From Viridothelium virens (taxonomy: Eukaryota > Ascomycota > Dothideomycetes > Trypetheliales > Trypetheliaceae), in the NCBI GenBank assembly GCA_010094025.1, contig ML991813.1, positions 186,001 to 250,000 on the forward strand: a DNA stretch of 64,000 bases. Reading direction: 5' to 3'. The position numbers and the translations under genes were made by a program. Under the pieces are notes generated by a model. It was not told the DNA's origin, ran no database searches, and saw only the letters and a list, made by a program, of their open reading frames with translations. Numbering within the stretch: the first letter of the stretch is position 1; the number at the start of each line of letters is the position of its first letter. Below, in pieces: positions 44,917-57,574 of the stretch.

Positions 44917-46425
44917 ATGACTGAAGTTTCGCAAATTTCAGTATCTCCAGCAGCCCGAGAATTAGTGCGCACGTCAACGAAACGAACGAGAGAACTCTTC
45001 GCCGCCGACTTGGGCCTGCCAGCTACCCTCGAGACCTCTCCCGACCACACGTATTCCACCGCGCCTTCAATACCACCACCTCAAGACACTATCGACAAAG
45101 TCAGTCTATCTTGTCGATTTCGGAATGAATATGATAGCGTACGGGAACTACCACCAGCTCTTGCCCAGAAGCAAGCAGACGCGGCGAAGATGGCAGCAGC
45201 ACGGAGGAAGAAGGCGAGGACAGGTCAGGAGCAGGGAGAACCGTCAGATGCCAAGGTGACGAGGATGATTGAAGGCATCGAAATTAAAAAGGAGGAGGCA
45301 ACAAATGGTACCAGTGCGACATCGACTGCACTCACAGTACGGGCAAGGGGGGAGAAGCTACCACCGAACGCAAACGGGCCTACTCCACAGCGCGACGGGC
45401 CTTCATCCAGCCTAGTCCGGCGAGATGTCGTACGCCAGGTCAAACCACAATGGCACGCGCCCTGGAAACTGATGCGCGTAATATCTGGGCACCTGGGCTG
45501 GGTACGCGCCCTCACCGTCGAGCCCGGCAACCAATGGTTCGCGTCCGGAGCCGGCGACCGCACGATTAAGATCTGGGACCTCGCGTCCGGCACGCTGAAG
45601 CTCACACTCACAGGCCACATCTCGACGGTGCGAGGCCTCGCCGTGTCGCCCCGCCACCCCTATCTCTTCAGCTGCGGCGAGGACAAGAAAGTCAAGTGCT
45701 GGGACCTCGAAGCCAACAAAGTCATCCGCGACTATCACGGCCATCTCAGCGGCGTGTACACGCTCGCCCTGCACCCGACGCTGGACGTGCTGGTCACCGG
45801 TGGCCGCGACGGCGTCGCCCGCGTCTGGGACATGCGCACTCGCAGCAATGTCCACGTCCTCTCTGGCCACACGCAGACTGTCGCCGATGTCAAGTGTCAG
45901 GAGGCGGACCCCCAGGTGCTGTCGGCGTCGCTGGATAGTACGGTGCGGCTGTGGGATCTGGCGGCGGGGAAGACGATGGGCGTGCTGACGCATCATAAGA
46001 AGGGGGTGCGCGCCTTGGCGACGCATCCGCGCGAGTTTACGTTTGCGAGTGGGAGCTCGAATTCGATTAAGCAGTGGAAGTGTCCCGAGGGGGCGCTGAT
46101 GCAGAATTTCGATGGGCACCATGCGATTATTAATGCGCTGGCGGTTAATGAGGATGATGTCATGTTCTCGGGGGGAGATAATGGGACTGTTGGGTTTTGG
46201 GATTGGAAGACGGGGCATATGTTTCAGTCGGTGGATTCCGTGGCGCAGCCGGGGAGTTTGGATGCGGAGGCGGGGATTATGAGCTCGGTATTTGATCGGA
46301 CGGGGTTGAGGTTGATTACGGGAGAGGCGGATAAGACCGTGAAGGTGTGGAGGGAGGATGAGAATGCGACGCCGGAGAGCCATCCGTTGGACTGGAAGCC
46401 AACGTTGGGGAGGCAGAAGTTCTGA
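44917..46425 (+). CDS. PRP46: Pre-mRNA-splicing factor Prp46 (PLRG1)
   Basis: WD40 protein of the NineTeen/Cdc5 complex, a core part of the active spliceosome. One exon, 502 aa. The N-terminal 180 residues are polar with a basic helix ([13 protein letters not shown]). Seven WD repeats run from about residue 185 to 490, starting with [14 protein letters not shown]. Repeat ends are IKIWD, VKCWD, ARVWD, VRLWD, IKQWK, VGFWD and VKVWR. A GT-AG pair inside the N-terminal part could be spliced, but the read-through ELPPALAQK looks like family sequence, so I kept it. The coding strand switches from C-rich to G-rich near 45890, halfway through the propeller. Confidence 0.93.
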   Translation: MTEVSQISVSPAARELVRTSTKRTRELFAADLGLPATLETSPDHTYSTAPSIPPPQDTIDKVSLSCRFRNEYDSVRELPPALAQKQADAAKMAAARRKKARTGQEQGEPSDAKVTRMIEGIEIKKEEATNGTSATSTALTVRARGEKLPPNANGPTPQRDGPSSSLVRRDVVRQVKPQWHAPWKLMRVISGHLGWVRALTVEPGNQWFASGAGDRTIKIWDLASGTLKLTLTGHISTVRGLAVSPRHPYLFSCGEDKKVKCWDLEANKVIRDYHGHLSGVYTLALHPTLDVLVTGGRDGVARVWDMRTRSNVHVLSGHTQTVADVKCQEADPQVLSASLDSTVRLWDLAAGKTMGVLTHHKKGVRALATHPREFTFASGSSNSIKQWKCPEGALMQNFDGHHAIINALAVNEDDVMFSGGDNGTVGFWDWKTGHMFQSVDSVAQPGSLDAEAGIMSSVFDRTGLRLITGEADKTVKVWREDENATPESHPLDWKPTLGRQKF

Positions 46426-47604
46426 GGGTACGCATAACTGGACATCGCATGATCCACTCAGCGCTGGTAGCCAACATGAAGCAGAAGATTGCGTGCTGGT
46501 TCCCTCAGGTTTCTTGGCAATGTTCTCTGTCTCTAAGGTTAGAAGTACCTCAGGAGTATGATATCCTTGATGTCATTTATCCTGTTTGTGACAATAATAA
46601 TTACATCCATAGAGTTCGAACTCCATTGAATTCGTCTCCAACGGATGACCGATATTCAAAACAGTACAAGACGGAAATCTCTGACTGCTAAATCTCAATA
46701 GTAGTAAAATAATTAGTTGTATACTCCGTAGAGTAAAGGCACTTACGATCGTGCTAGCGTGCCTACCCTACTGTAACTCCGTACTTGCGCGTCTGTGCAA
46801 CTGCCCGACCACGTGCGGCGCTTGGTTTGAGGTTTCCCAACCACCGGTCAATGTTGAGACTTCCTCTCCTACTGTTTCTGGCAACTCTCTCAAGCTTTCT
46901 TCCAAAGGCGCCAGGCAGGGACGATCTCTAACAGGATAATCAATGCGACGATTGCTTGTTTCCACGTGCTATTGGCTGATTTCTGTGTCTGTTCATCAGC
47001 CCTGGGGCTCTCTGAGTGAGATCTTAAGATCTTCTTCATGCCAATGCATTCGATGTATGGAGTAAGCGACTCCAATGATGTTCTATCATCGGCCGGTCTG
47101 GCAAGTATGCAAGGCTGAGCACCGCGTTGTCCGGATGGCACAGCCAAGCATCAAACCCCAGAATTAGTGGCTGGCAAAGCACCACTAAATGCCGATCTGT
47201 GAACACCCCTTGACCGCGCCTCCAGACATACGTCCCAGTATCAGAAGCAGTTCTCTACTTTAATTTTGTCCTTCAATCGGCTCGCGTCATGCTGCTAGGA
47301 GTTCAATACTGGTCAAAAATCAACATGATAGTCGTACAAGCTAGTTCATTGGAGGGATCATGAGGTACAAAAGAGTGATCGGCAGTTGCATAAATCTTCC
47401 CCTACCGGTAACCAACTTACTTTGCGGGGAAAAGTACACTGCAGTCATCTTACTTTACATGCCGATCTGGATCTCTTTATTTTTTCCTTTTTGCTCTCCG
47501 CAGTTCATGTTCTTCGTATGCAAAAAGGCCGAGTACCTCCAATTCTTTCGTTTGCACTGCAACCAGCCTCTCGTTGGGGGCTTTCTTGAACTTTCTCCTC
47601 AAGT
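46426..47604. other. Intergenic, no gene seen
   Basis: About 1.2 kb between PRP46 and the TRI12-like transporter. It has TACTCCGTA-type motifs at 46722-46730 and 46775-46783, and no convincing ORF. Presumed transporter promoter in the last part. Confidence 0.45.
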
Positions 47605-49788
47605 ATGGCGGATGGTGAGCGAGATGTGAAAATCGAGACCGCTCACGAAGAGGTTGAGGGACCGGATGAAAAGCCCCCCATCGTGCGCACAAATTCGCAC
47701 TTGGATGAGAATCATATTAAATTAGGATGGCGATCCTGGATGGCCGTGTTCGTTTCATGCTTCGCGTCAGTGAACAAATCTCAATACGCAAGATGATCCT
47801 CGTCTGGTTCTAATGTCGAAGCAGCATCATGGCTCAAGTATTCGTGGTTGTCGCTGCCGGCTCTGTCATTGCCTTCATCGTCCGAGATCTTGGAGAGACG
47901 TCGATCTCTGGTTGGATCATCCAAGTAAGTGAGGCATAATTGGCTGTTTTGCGAATGATTAATCTTGTTAGGCTCCTCTCTTAATGCAGGCTGTTCTCTC
48001 ACCAATAATTGGCAGACTGTCTGACGTACTCGATCGAAAATGGCTTGCAACTATTCCGCCCTTGATCGCTTTTATCGGGGCCGTTGTTTCCGCGAAAGCT
48101 CAATCGATGGCAGTGCTCATCGGAGGAAGTGTCTTGATTGGAACCACCCTATCGACAATTGCTATTGTTCAAGCTATCCCGTCGGAGGTCCTTCCTTTAA
48201 GATATCGTGCTCTGGCTAATGGTTTCGCCTACATGGGAGGCGCCATCGGAGGATTGTAGGCACTCTGCGATCCTCCATTCTGTTCGCGATTCGGCCAGCT
48301 AACCATAAGCAGAGTCGGCACTTTAGGAGCAGGCGGCGTGACCAACCGCAGCGCATCTGGTTGGCGTGATATCTTCTGGATCCAAGCTGCTTTTCATCTG
48401 GCATCATGTCTGGGACTACTTTTTTGCTATTCTCCTCCGCGTCGCTCAGACTTTCCGAAAATGCCAATCCGAGATTACATCTGGCTCTGTGACCCCGTCG
48501 GATCATTGTTATACGTTGTTAGTTCAACGCTTATGCTGATGGCTTTGGACTGGGCAGGCGGAGCTTACGCCTGGAGTAATGTCCACGTTGCTGTCCCTCT
48601 GTCCATTGGCCTAGTTCTATTGGTAGCCTTTGGTTTATATGGTCAGTTGTTGCAGCTCTTCCACCGCTGACGTTGCCTGATTGATATGTATCGCACACAG
48701 AATGGAAAGGCCGAAACGATGGCCTCGTTGCCCACGTCTTCTTTGAGAGGAACCACAACTTTGCTCTCTCAGTGTTTGCCTTCGCTGTTGAAGGGTAGTG
48801 TATACGTATATGTATATTCAAGGTTCCGATGGTTAATTGTCTTGCCAGGTGGATCTATTATAGCGCAGTCAACAGCGTCGTTCCTCAAATTATCCTCAAT
48901 CTTGGCTTCGAGAGCAGTGCCTGGATCATCTCGATTCGTCAATTATCCTTCAACCTTCCCATCATATTGATTCCTATTCCCGTTGTGTAAGTGTTCAGGA
49001 CCCGGTGGATTTTCTGATTGCTAATCCGTACAGCTGGTATTCCACGAAGTACAAGGATCTAAAATGGCCGCTACTTATCGCCTTTACTTGTTTCATTGTC
49101 GTGTGAGTCTCGATATGTCTGATTCGATTGCCGCTCCAAGGACACTGATGTGGGACAGCTCCATCTGCTACACCACAATAAATCCAAATCTCAACCACGC
49201 CCAGATTGGGTATAACGTTATCAGTCAGTCAACTCTAGCCAACTATATTTATATTTACTAACGTATACTGAAGCTGCACTTGGCCAATCTGCTCCGCTCA
49301 CACTCATTGTGGCCCTCGTGCAATTCACCGCGCCACATGCCTACCTATCTACCGCGACAGGATTGGCTTTCTCCGCCCGCGCTATAGGTGGAGCTTTCGG
49401 AAGCGCAGTTTTAGACGCCATCATCAACGGCAATATTGCCTCAAACTATCAAGCGAAGGTCTCGAGGGCCGCATTGAGTTCCGGATTACCAGCTTCGTCA
49501 CTTCCAGCACTTTTCAAGGCGCTTGCCGCCGGTTCCCCGGAAGCTGTACAAGCTGTCCCGGAGATCAATCCGGGGATAATCGATGCTGTGGAGAATGCAA
49601 GCCATTGGGCGTATGCGCGCGCGTACAATCTGGCATGGGCTAGCGTGATACCGTTCGTTGTTATTGCCCTGGTTTGCGTGGCGTGTTTGAAGGGAGTGAA
49701 AGAATTAATGACGGATCATGTGGAAGCGACCGTAGAAAAGACTGACAAGATTAGCGGTGACGTGAGCACGCATTTAGAAAGCCAGTAG
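47605..49788 (+). CDS. TRI12-like MFS transporter (trichothecene/siderophore efflux type)
   Basis: 14-TM major facilitator exporter or siderophore-type carrier. Nine exons give 584 aa: 47605-47765, 47825-47924, 47972-48255, 48313-48641, 48701-48794, 48849-48986, 49034-49102, 49159-49223 and 49274-49788. All eight introns are GT-AG, 47-59 bp, and every junction keeps phase. An acidic N-terminal arm (about 45 residues) precedes TM1. Family signatures include SPIIGRLSDVLDRKW in loop 2-3, AIPSEVLPLRYRALANG, and SASGWRDIFWIQAAFH. The C-terminal domain has a long loop rich in Ala and Pro before the last TM (VIPFVVIALVCVACL). The many introns contrast with the intronless MFS gene at 27 kb. The substrate cannot be told. 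It is followed by a convergent GMC oxidoreductase gene. Confidence 0.88.
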
Positions 49789-50068
49789 GAAGTACAACGA
49801 TGTTTTCCCAGCTGAAGAATCCGGAAATTGCCGACGTTTTACTTGCTCCTACCGAGATACGATATCAAGACGGACTTGGTCGTCCCAAACCGTCTAGCAA
49901 CGGTGAGCGAACTTCGCAGTCTTTCGCGCGCTATGTTAGCTCTTGTCTAACACGCAGTGTTACTCTCTCCTGAATGAGGCACGGCTCCTACAGCTACATA
50001 GTTGCTACAATGGAGCACGAAGGAACTCACAGCCTATTTCAGGGTATTAGTGACTGGAGTCGCTAGAA

Positions 50069-52010
50069 CTAATTATATACAGATGCAGCACCACCATACT
50101 GCGCGGAGATCCTCTGCGCCGCCATCTCCGCGATCCCCAGAATACTCGTCTGAAGATGCGCCCCGATGATGATAGGCATGATACTCGCATCCACAACCCG
50201 CAAGTTCGCTGTCCCGTATACTTTCAAATTGGGATCCACCACTCCGCCATCCTCAAGCGGCAGCATTGCGCATGTGCCCAATGGGTGGTAGATACTGACG
50301 GCAGTGTCAAGAACATAGTTCCGCCAGTCTGCATCCGTGGTGACGTTATTGAGGCCGGGTTCATATTCTTCGGTCCAGGCGCCTGCGAGAGGCATTGTCT
50401 GTGCTATCTGGCGATTCTTCTTAGCTGCAGCAACCAAAGCCTGGATATCGTATTCGTTGGATAAATAGTTCGGATCGATCGCGGGAGCCGAGTCGATCGA
50501 GGCCGAATTGATGTGCACTGAGCCGCGGGAGAATGGATGTAAAACCGCGGAGATCAAGCTGAAGGTGTTGATGCCGTATTCGGCGGAGGTATTGGCTGGG
50601 TAGCCTTTGGTACCAGTGTAGCCGTCCGAAAAGATAGTTTCAAGTTCTGGAATGATGCTGCTGGAATCGGGAGTCAGGTACTGGAGTTTGTACTTGTCGA
50701 TAGGGGACGAAGCATTGGCGGCTTGTTGTGCCAAGCTGATAAGTGAGCTAGAAGCATTACCAAGCGCCTGCTGCCACGAGATGAACTGGTACCCCGAGCC
50801 TGTGTAATCGTATTCCGAAACCTGGCCAGCTTCGTAAAGGGCCATTTGCTCAGCTGCGTACGTTGCGTTATATTTCAATGCATCGAAGGAGGTGTAATTA
50901 GGCTTCAAAATGTAAGAGCTTTGGACGCGAAGGTGGTCCTGTAAGTTCTCCCCAACTCCGGGAAGGTTCAGCACTGATGGAACTCCTGCAGCTTGAAGAA
51001 CAGCTTCCTGGCCGATTCCGGACACCTCCAAAAGACCTGGGCTTTGGATCGAACCCGCAGATAGGATGACCTCCTTTGTCGTGCCGATAACCGTCCCATC
51101 TTCCAATGTGACCCCGGTAGCCCTTATTGAGCCGTTCATAGGCTGGAAATTGATCTTAGCAACTCGCGTGCTTTCCATGACGGAAAGATTGGGCCCAGCA
51201 ATTGGAAGATAAGCATTTGCGGAATATGACCTTGTATAATTGCTCGGGTCAACATTGCTGGGCTGATCCATAATGCCAATTGGGTTACCCCCCAAAGAGT
51301 TCAGATTGTTGGGCACACCAAGATTTTGTCCAGTTGGAATCCAGTAGCTTTGCTGTGCAGGCATGACACGATTGATGACACTGCGGATAGGGCCATTGCT
51401 TCCAACGCCGGCGGAGCCATAGGTAGAAGTGTCAGCGCCCGTGAAGGTCTCGACCTTCAGCATGCTGTCAATCATCGTGGACCAGTTCCATCCTGGATTA
51501 CCCAACTCTTGCCAAACATCATACTCTGCTGCACTTGCTCGATCCCAAGTCATCAAATTCAAAGCCTGGCTACCTCCAAGGACTTTGCCGCGTGTTGTCG
51601 GCAGCACACGGTTGTTGACATTTGATTGCGGAACAGTCGTGAAGTTCCAGTCATACGGTCCACCGATGGTAGATCCTTTCAAGCCAGGGATGTTAATCTT
51701 AGGCTCCGTGAGGGCCGCCGGACCAGCTTCGATCACGAGAATGCGGGCTTGGGAGAGATCCTGACTAAGGCGCGTCGCTAATGCTAGACCGGCAGTACCA
51801 CCACCCACGATAATCTATGTTATGCTCTCAGAATCGACGAGTTGATACTAGACAGGGAAAGATACATACGAAATCATAATTCGTCAAACAATTAATACTA
51901 GTGACTGTTGAAGCATGAGCCGATGTCTGGGATAGGAAGAGCGCAAATAGAATAAAGACGAAGAATTGAAGGCTTGAAACCAAATTTGCACCCCATACGA
52001 AGAATGCCAT
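50069..52010 (-). CDS. Secreted GMC oxidoreductase (FAD)
   Basis: Flavin oxidase or dehydrogenase of the glucose oxidase / aryl-alcohol oxidase superfamily. Exons 52010-51870 and 51814-50069, across a 55-bp intron, give 628 aa. The signal peptide covers about residues 12-32 (LQFFVFILFALFLSQTSAHA). The dinucleotide site is DFIIVGGGTAGLALATRL with the acidic ribose binder in ILVIEAG. GMC signature 1 is near GKVLGGSQALNLMTWDRAS and signature 2 is GSIQSPGLLEVSGIG. The catalytic pair lies in HPLGTCAM and GAHLQTSI. Several Asn-x-Ser/Thr sites suggest glycosylation. The substrate is unclear; aryl-alcohol, choline-like or polyol types are possible. It may work with the LPMO (electrons) or galactose oxidase (peroxide) encoded nearby. 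Confidence 0.9.
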
Positions 52011-53837
52011 GATGGCGGCTCACAGGATTGTAGAAAATAGGTTCAACGAGAAGCACGCTGACGACCCTGCAGAATAAACAACGCCAGTAGATGACATCCG
52101 CTACCTTATTAACGCCTTTGCCGCAGTGGCAATTTGCGCTGACTAACCATTGAAAATACTTCGGCAGTTGGTTGTTTCCCCTGCCATCGCTGCCAAAAAC
52201 CAGATGGTCGGTACTATGGACCTAAAAGGTATAACACTGGACATGAGTAGCTAGATGAACCAGTACTGGTGGAACCGATGGGGATCCGAGCTGCGTATTG
52301 AATGATCTTCTGTCCTTCCTCTGGATCTTCTAGAAGGAGATAGCACCATAGGTTGCTCTATGTGCCTGTGAGATACTGTGCAGGCAGTTGCTGCTAGTTA
52401 TCAATCCTGCCCGGCCTCGACTTATGTCTGTTCTGACCCCTCCTCTTCGATTTCTCGATCCATGCGGGTACTTCGTACAGCATGGGTTCCGTCTTTTCAT
52501 CCGTTCCTGATCTACTCCTGAGGAGAGGGGATGCCTCGGTCCCTGCAGGATCGGTCCAGTACAGTGAAGCTGAGCAGCTAGGCCCCGGTGAGGAGGTGTG
52601 GGAGGACCGTTCGATTCACCCGTACGCAATGCCAGCGCAATGAACCGAATGTGGTCCCGATTCAGACTTACCATATTCCTGTGCCGCTGATGAGGAAAGG
52701 AGTACCGGAAAATGAGAAAAGACGGGACCATGTGGCTTGCAGCCTTGGTTTGCTTCACCTTCTGTAGCTAGCTAAATCCCTACCTTACGAGTCATTAGTC
52801 CGATTTAAGTCTGACTAGGCCCTGCTCTCTCTAGCACCACAAACGGTGAACCACTTCGGTCTCTATCTTCTGACCCAAACGCCTCGATCTCCACCAACAT
52901 CATGGTAGCTAGACTTCTCTCTCAAGTTAGAGTCCGGTTAAGAGCCATAGTTCCTCATTATGCGGAGTTCCCGCACTCTGCATACGCGTCCCTTCCCCCT
53001 GCGTCTGTTATTTCACGTTGAAATCCTGATAAGCCAAAACACGGAACAATTCTTCATTGTGAAGGTGGCTCGTGTCATATTCCCTGGTCAGAGTGTCTCT
53101 GGACCATGAACAAAACGTAGCAAGAGAAATTCGGACCGAGGAGCGCAGTGTGACAGATTCCGTCGGGGTCAATGGCAAGTTCCTGCGCTGTTACCAGCGA
53201 ATTTCTGGTTCAACAATGGCCGACTAGGTATGAGAATCTCCCCCATTGTCTTAGCTGTTTCGGGCCGTGCTGGTCTGAGAAGACTTGGACAACCGACAAA
53301 CGTTCTTCAAATAAGCCATGAAGCGGGCGCCAGTTCCAGGCTAAAGAATGCGACGACTCTTGCACCGGCAAAATGTTTCCGCAACAGCCACCCTCGGCGC
53401 TTGAACGGATTCGAGGGTGCAACGACCGGACCCATACTCGATCCCCTCAAGATTGCGCCACGATGACCAGCAATCAAGGTACCCGCAGTTCCCATGCCAC
53501 CCTAGAATACGTCTCAAGACCCAAGCTAGACTCTCCGCGATCGTGGGGCCCTGGAAGTCGGGCCTCAGGATTGTGGAACAACCTGCTTGATTGAGCAAAA
53601 CTCCAGGAAAGTGCTTTGCAAAAAAAGTCAGATACATCTCAAACTAGTCTGTCCTATATCTCTCCTCATCTCCTCTCCCAAGTTTTTTAGACCGACAAAG
53701 CCTATCCCATACGTTACAGATAAAATTCTCGGCGCCCTACAATGTTTGCTTAAACCCTCATTTATCATCGAAGACTACTCCTTGTATATTAATTTAACTC
53801 TTGGCGTGGTAATACCGCCTGCGCAAGAAGTCGCAAA
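52011..53837. other. Intergenic, no clear gene
   Basis: About 1.8 kb between two divergent genes. Frames at 52330-52758 and 53210-53637 on the minus strand are short, overlap in several frames and have no recognised family. The 53.2-53.6 kb stretch might be a very old gene remnant but cannot be named. Confidence 0.4.
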
Positions 53838-55186
53838 ATGTCATCTGCAAAACCACCCAACCCGCTCCCTCCCAATGAAGACATTGGCCCTGCCTTTCTA
53901 GCCCTAACCTGTGTTCTTACTGCATTCTCCATCATTACTACAGCCTTACGAATATGGGTCCGAAAAGTAGCGTACCAGATTGGACCGGACGACTATACCA
54001 TAGGTGTTACTACTCTGCTGGCAATCGCCCGGATGGCTCTTCAAGCTGTCCAAGTTCAGCATGGTAATGGTAAGCACCGATGGTATATCACCCCGCTCCA
54101 GTACCAAGACGTCAATATGTACGGGTGGTATGCGCAAGTTCTCCTCTTCATCACCAATGCGCTACTCAAAACCTCAATCTGCCTTTTGATCCTTCGGATA
54201 CAAAACACCAAGAAAATGAGATATCTCCTCTACGGCATGATGGGTGGGCTATGGCTTGTTGGAATCGAGCCCGTCATTGTGCTGCTTTCTGAATGCAATC
54301 CCGTCGCGACATATTGGAGAAGCAGTGCAGGAAAATGCTGGGATCCAAGAGTCAGGATTTACTCCATTTACTTCAACATTGGTATGATAGCTCTAAACAT
54401 GCTCCTCAGGTCAGCCGTCATCTAACAGCAGCAATTTAGCCTATGGGATTGTATCAGACTTGCTCTGCTCTCTCTTGCCAATCGTTATCCTGCGAAGGAT
54501 CCAGGTTTCCCTCCGAGACAAAGTCCTCATCTGTGGGCTCATGTCTGTAGGTCTCATTGCCACAGGATTCTCTGTTGCTCGTGCAGCGTCTCTTGGCCTT
54601 GCTGTTAACGATCTATCTTGTAAGTGTGCAAGTTCTTGTGTGATAGTCGCCCCTCCGCCCTACAATCTCCCTTGTCACAAGACCAGTACAGTATTACTAG
54701 CTACATTCTCTTCTGTTTATATCAAACGAGACGTGCCTTCTTCAGACCTTAAGCTGACGAGCCTTCGCTTTCACAGGGACTTACTGCATTGCCGCTATCT
54801 GGTCCAATCTTGAACTTCATCTCGGCATAATCGCTGCTAACCTTGCACTTGCCCGCTCGTGGTACGTCTACTTCCGCAATGGCGCCCGTGGAGTTCAACC
54901 CTCAATCAATTCGAATTCGCGGCTGCAACAAGGCTCCCGAGGGTACATCCGGAGCGGCGGCGACAACAGCAGCCGACGACTTGGTCTGGGAATGGCGTCT
55001 GTCGACAGGGATGTTCGCGGAAGTAGATTCTACGCTGACGCGATGGACGGAGGGGCCAGAAAAAGCTACGCTGACAGTGGCGAGAGTGACATTCCGCTGC
55101 ATCTAATGGGAAAAGAAAAGGGTGGCTTCACTGTGACGACCGACGAGGCGAGGACTGTAAGTGACCTCAGTGACGAGATACGCTGA
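53838..55186 (+). CDS. Fungal rhodopsin-domain integral membrane protein (7 TM)
   Basis: Member of the large fungal 'rhodopsin domain' family, related in topology to Pth11-like receptors; roles are mostly unknown. Exons 53838-54381, 54440-54619 and 54777-55186 (introns 58 and 157 bp) give 377 aa. Seven hydrophobic segments lie between about residues 18 and 275. Family features include RIWVRKVAYQIGPDDYTI after TM1, NALLKTSICLLILRI, ECNPVATYW, NIAYGIVSDLLCSLLPI and AAIWSNLELHLGIIAANL. The Cys in ECNP and KCW fit the usual disulfide. A C-terminal cytosolic tail of about 100 residues is Ser/Gly/Arg-rich. No CFEM domain is present, so it is not a classical Pth11. Confidence 0.88.
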
Positions 55187-57574
55187 TGGGGCCTCTACTA
55201 CTTTGGGTGGTTCTATGTATACAAGATATCACGCAGCTCGAACAGCGATGAGAATCGTTTATGCCCTGGAGCTCGACTGCGACGAACTGGATATTCCATT
55301 TTGTACTAGTTATTGCTTCCAGCGCGGGGCTTGGTGTTCGGGCTCTATGGGAAATCTGTTCTGCTTGGCTTTGCTTCTAACTATTTTCGAGAAGCGCCGT
55401 CAATTCCCTGTACGATTAGGATACCAAATTCTATTTCTTCCACTGATAAGTGCCATTCAACAATCACGGAAATCTTACAATGGATGACATAAGTGCGCTC
55501 TCCCCCCGACGATGCATACGTTGCCTCCGCTCTTCCGAGGAAGCCTTTAAAACTCCCAGTGAGCCTTGTAGGTTTGAGAACTGCTCTGTGGTGGTCGACA
55601 AGCTTGGATGACCGGTTCTCAAACTTCCCGGCGGCACTGGTCCTCCCAGACCTGGTCTCTGACATGCTGCTTTTTTCTTGGTCGTTTGACAATGGCTGAG
55701 AGCTAGCCCGTTTTCAGGCCGAGGAGCGAATGCAATGGTTACGCAGCACTGATCGTCAACCCTAATGCACAGCGAGCATGGCTTGAAAACCGGCCTCGAA
55801 TGGACTTCCTAACTTTCTGAAGTCACACATATCTGGAGTATCATACGGATGCTCATGAACATGGTTGTAAAGAGGATGGGAGCCCAAAATGCCAATAAAA
55901 GTGATCGACATCAACGATGTGCGATGGAATTTACATCAACTCATGATTTCGATTAAAACCTACAGAGACGTGTCTCGAATCACTCAACATGATTCTCAAA
56001 GTTGGAACGTCGCAGAGCGCAGTCAAAGAGTGCAGCAGTCAGAAAAACAAGGAAATTGAAGCCGATCTCTCGGGTCAGTGATTGTATTTGCATTGCTTGA
56101 GAACGCCGAGATGCTCGGAACCATGATGGCGACGCCACGGGATAACGATTTCCAGGGGCACTCTGTAACTTTCCGTTCCATGTTGCAAATAGTGAATGAA
56201 GAGCATGAGAAACCTGGCAGGCGGCCTTTTGGTGCCCATTCCACAAAGTACCCAAGCAGTTCTCATTTCCTTCATAGGTAAAGGTCTTGAACTATGCGGG
56301 TCGGTCCAGTACGCCCCCTTCGATCGCGGGGCATACACCGAGAGAAGATTACCTATTTCAGCTCAAGACTCACTTTGGATCAGGTCCCCAGGCAGGGAAA
56401 TTGATACCCTACAGGCTGGACATTGAGTTGCACCGGTGACCAATCGGTGGACGGGAGGCACCACCTGCAGACCTAAAGACATTTAGCTTTGCAAGTTCGC
56501 CGGCTTGATGCTGTAAGTCGATAGTTGCGAGGGGCAGTAGCGATCAGGAAGAGGAAGGTGGCGAACGTTTAAAGAGGTAAGAATTTAGAATTGCAGCTCT
56601 GGAACTCTCGTCAACACTTACCCTTGCGGACTGGGCTGATCGCTCTAGCGCTTGATCCGTGCAACGGATACGTGAGCACCCTGCGAAAGCATAAGTTTTG
56701 TGAAGCATGATGCATAATCCTGAAAATTTCATGCGGGCCATTGGTGGGTGATTTGAAAGAAACGGATCTCGGGTAGATTGATATGCGTTTCACCTAAGCA
56801 TGTTCGGCTTTGAGTCTAGAAAGTTGCGAGCTGCCAGATTGAGTTTGACTCCGTCTTTGCCAAGTCTTTCTCATCCGTGGGTGCGTGGTTCCCCTGCTAA
56901 TAACTGGGCACTCTAGACACCGCTAGAGCTCGTTGGTGAGATTGGCTTGGATCGTGGTGGCTCTTGGTGTGGAGTTGAGTCAAGTGACCCTTCAAGGCCG
57001 ACTTCCGGCAAAATCCAGCATCAACTCCAATATCTCACACCCAGACCACGTCTACGAATAGGATTACCTGGTCATGTCCGTATGACCAGCTTATTCACCA
57101 CGTCCTCTTACAAGCGGAGGCAATTTTCTTCTTCCAGATAAGGTTCATCAGGGCAAGGGACGTTCCAGTCGTAGCAATACAGCTTTGGCATGGCTCTAAT
57201 GGCCAATAACCTCATGTATTGATATGATGGTGAGTGATACTGAGAAGAGTTCTCGTCTTTCCTTTCACTAGAGTTGTCGTGCTCAATGGAATTACCCCTT
57301 GCGGAGATTTAGCCAATTTGTATCGTTTTCTTCTTTTGCTCATCCGACTGTGTCGTGTTACATCCTACTCTACTTAGTGTCTGGGCGAATCTACTCGAGT
57401 TTAATTAATTGGGAATTATTCCGGCAATATATTTGAGTGTTGTTATTACACACAACGGGTTTCGGTCATATATATGCTATGCAGGCTCCTCGTTCCCATT
57501 AGAGACCTTAAGCAGGCCTGCGCATACTTTCTATTCTTGTAGATAATTATTTTCATTACTTTCAAACTTCCACA
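55187..57574. other. Intergenic, no gene seen
   Basis: About 2.4 kb, the longest gene-free stretch. Open frames here (for example 55381-55692 and 55980-56338 on the minus strand) are short, overlap and match no known family. The last 200 bp are A/T-rich, with a TATATATG near 57470, and should be the LPMO promoter. Confidence 0.45.

Noticed and set aside
45412-46383. 323-codon minus-strand ORF opposite PRP46
   Set aside because: Antisense shadow produced by the G/C-rich wobble positions of PRP46; His/Arg-rich with no family features.
53210-53637. Possible transporter remnant on the minus strand
   Set aside because: Hydrophobic bits occur in several overlapping frames but no family motif could be recognised.
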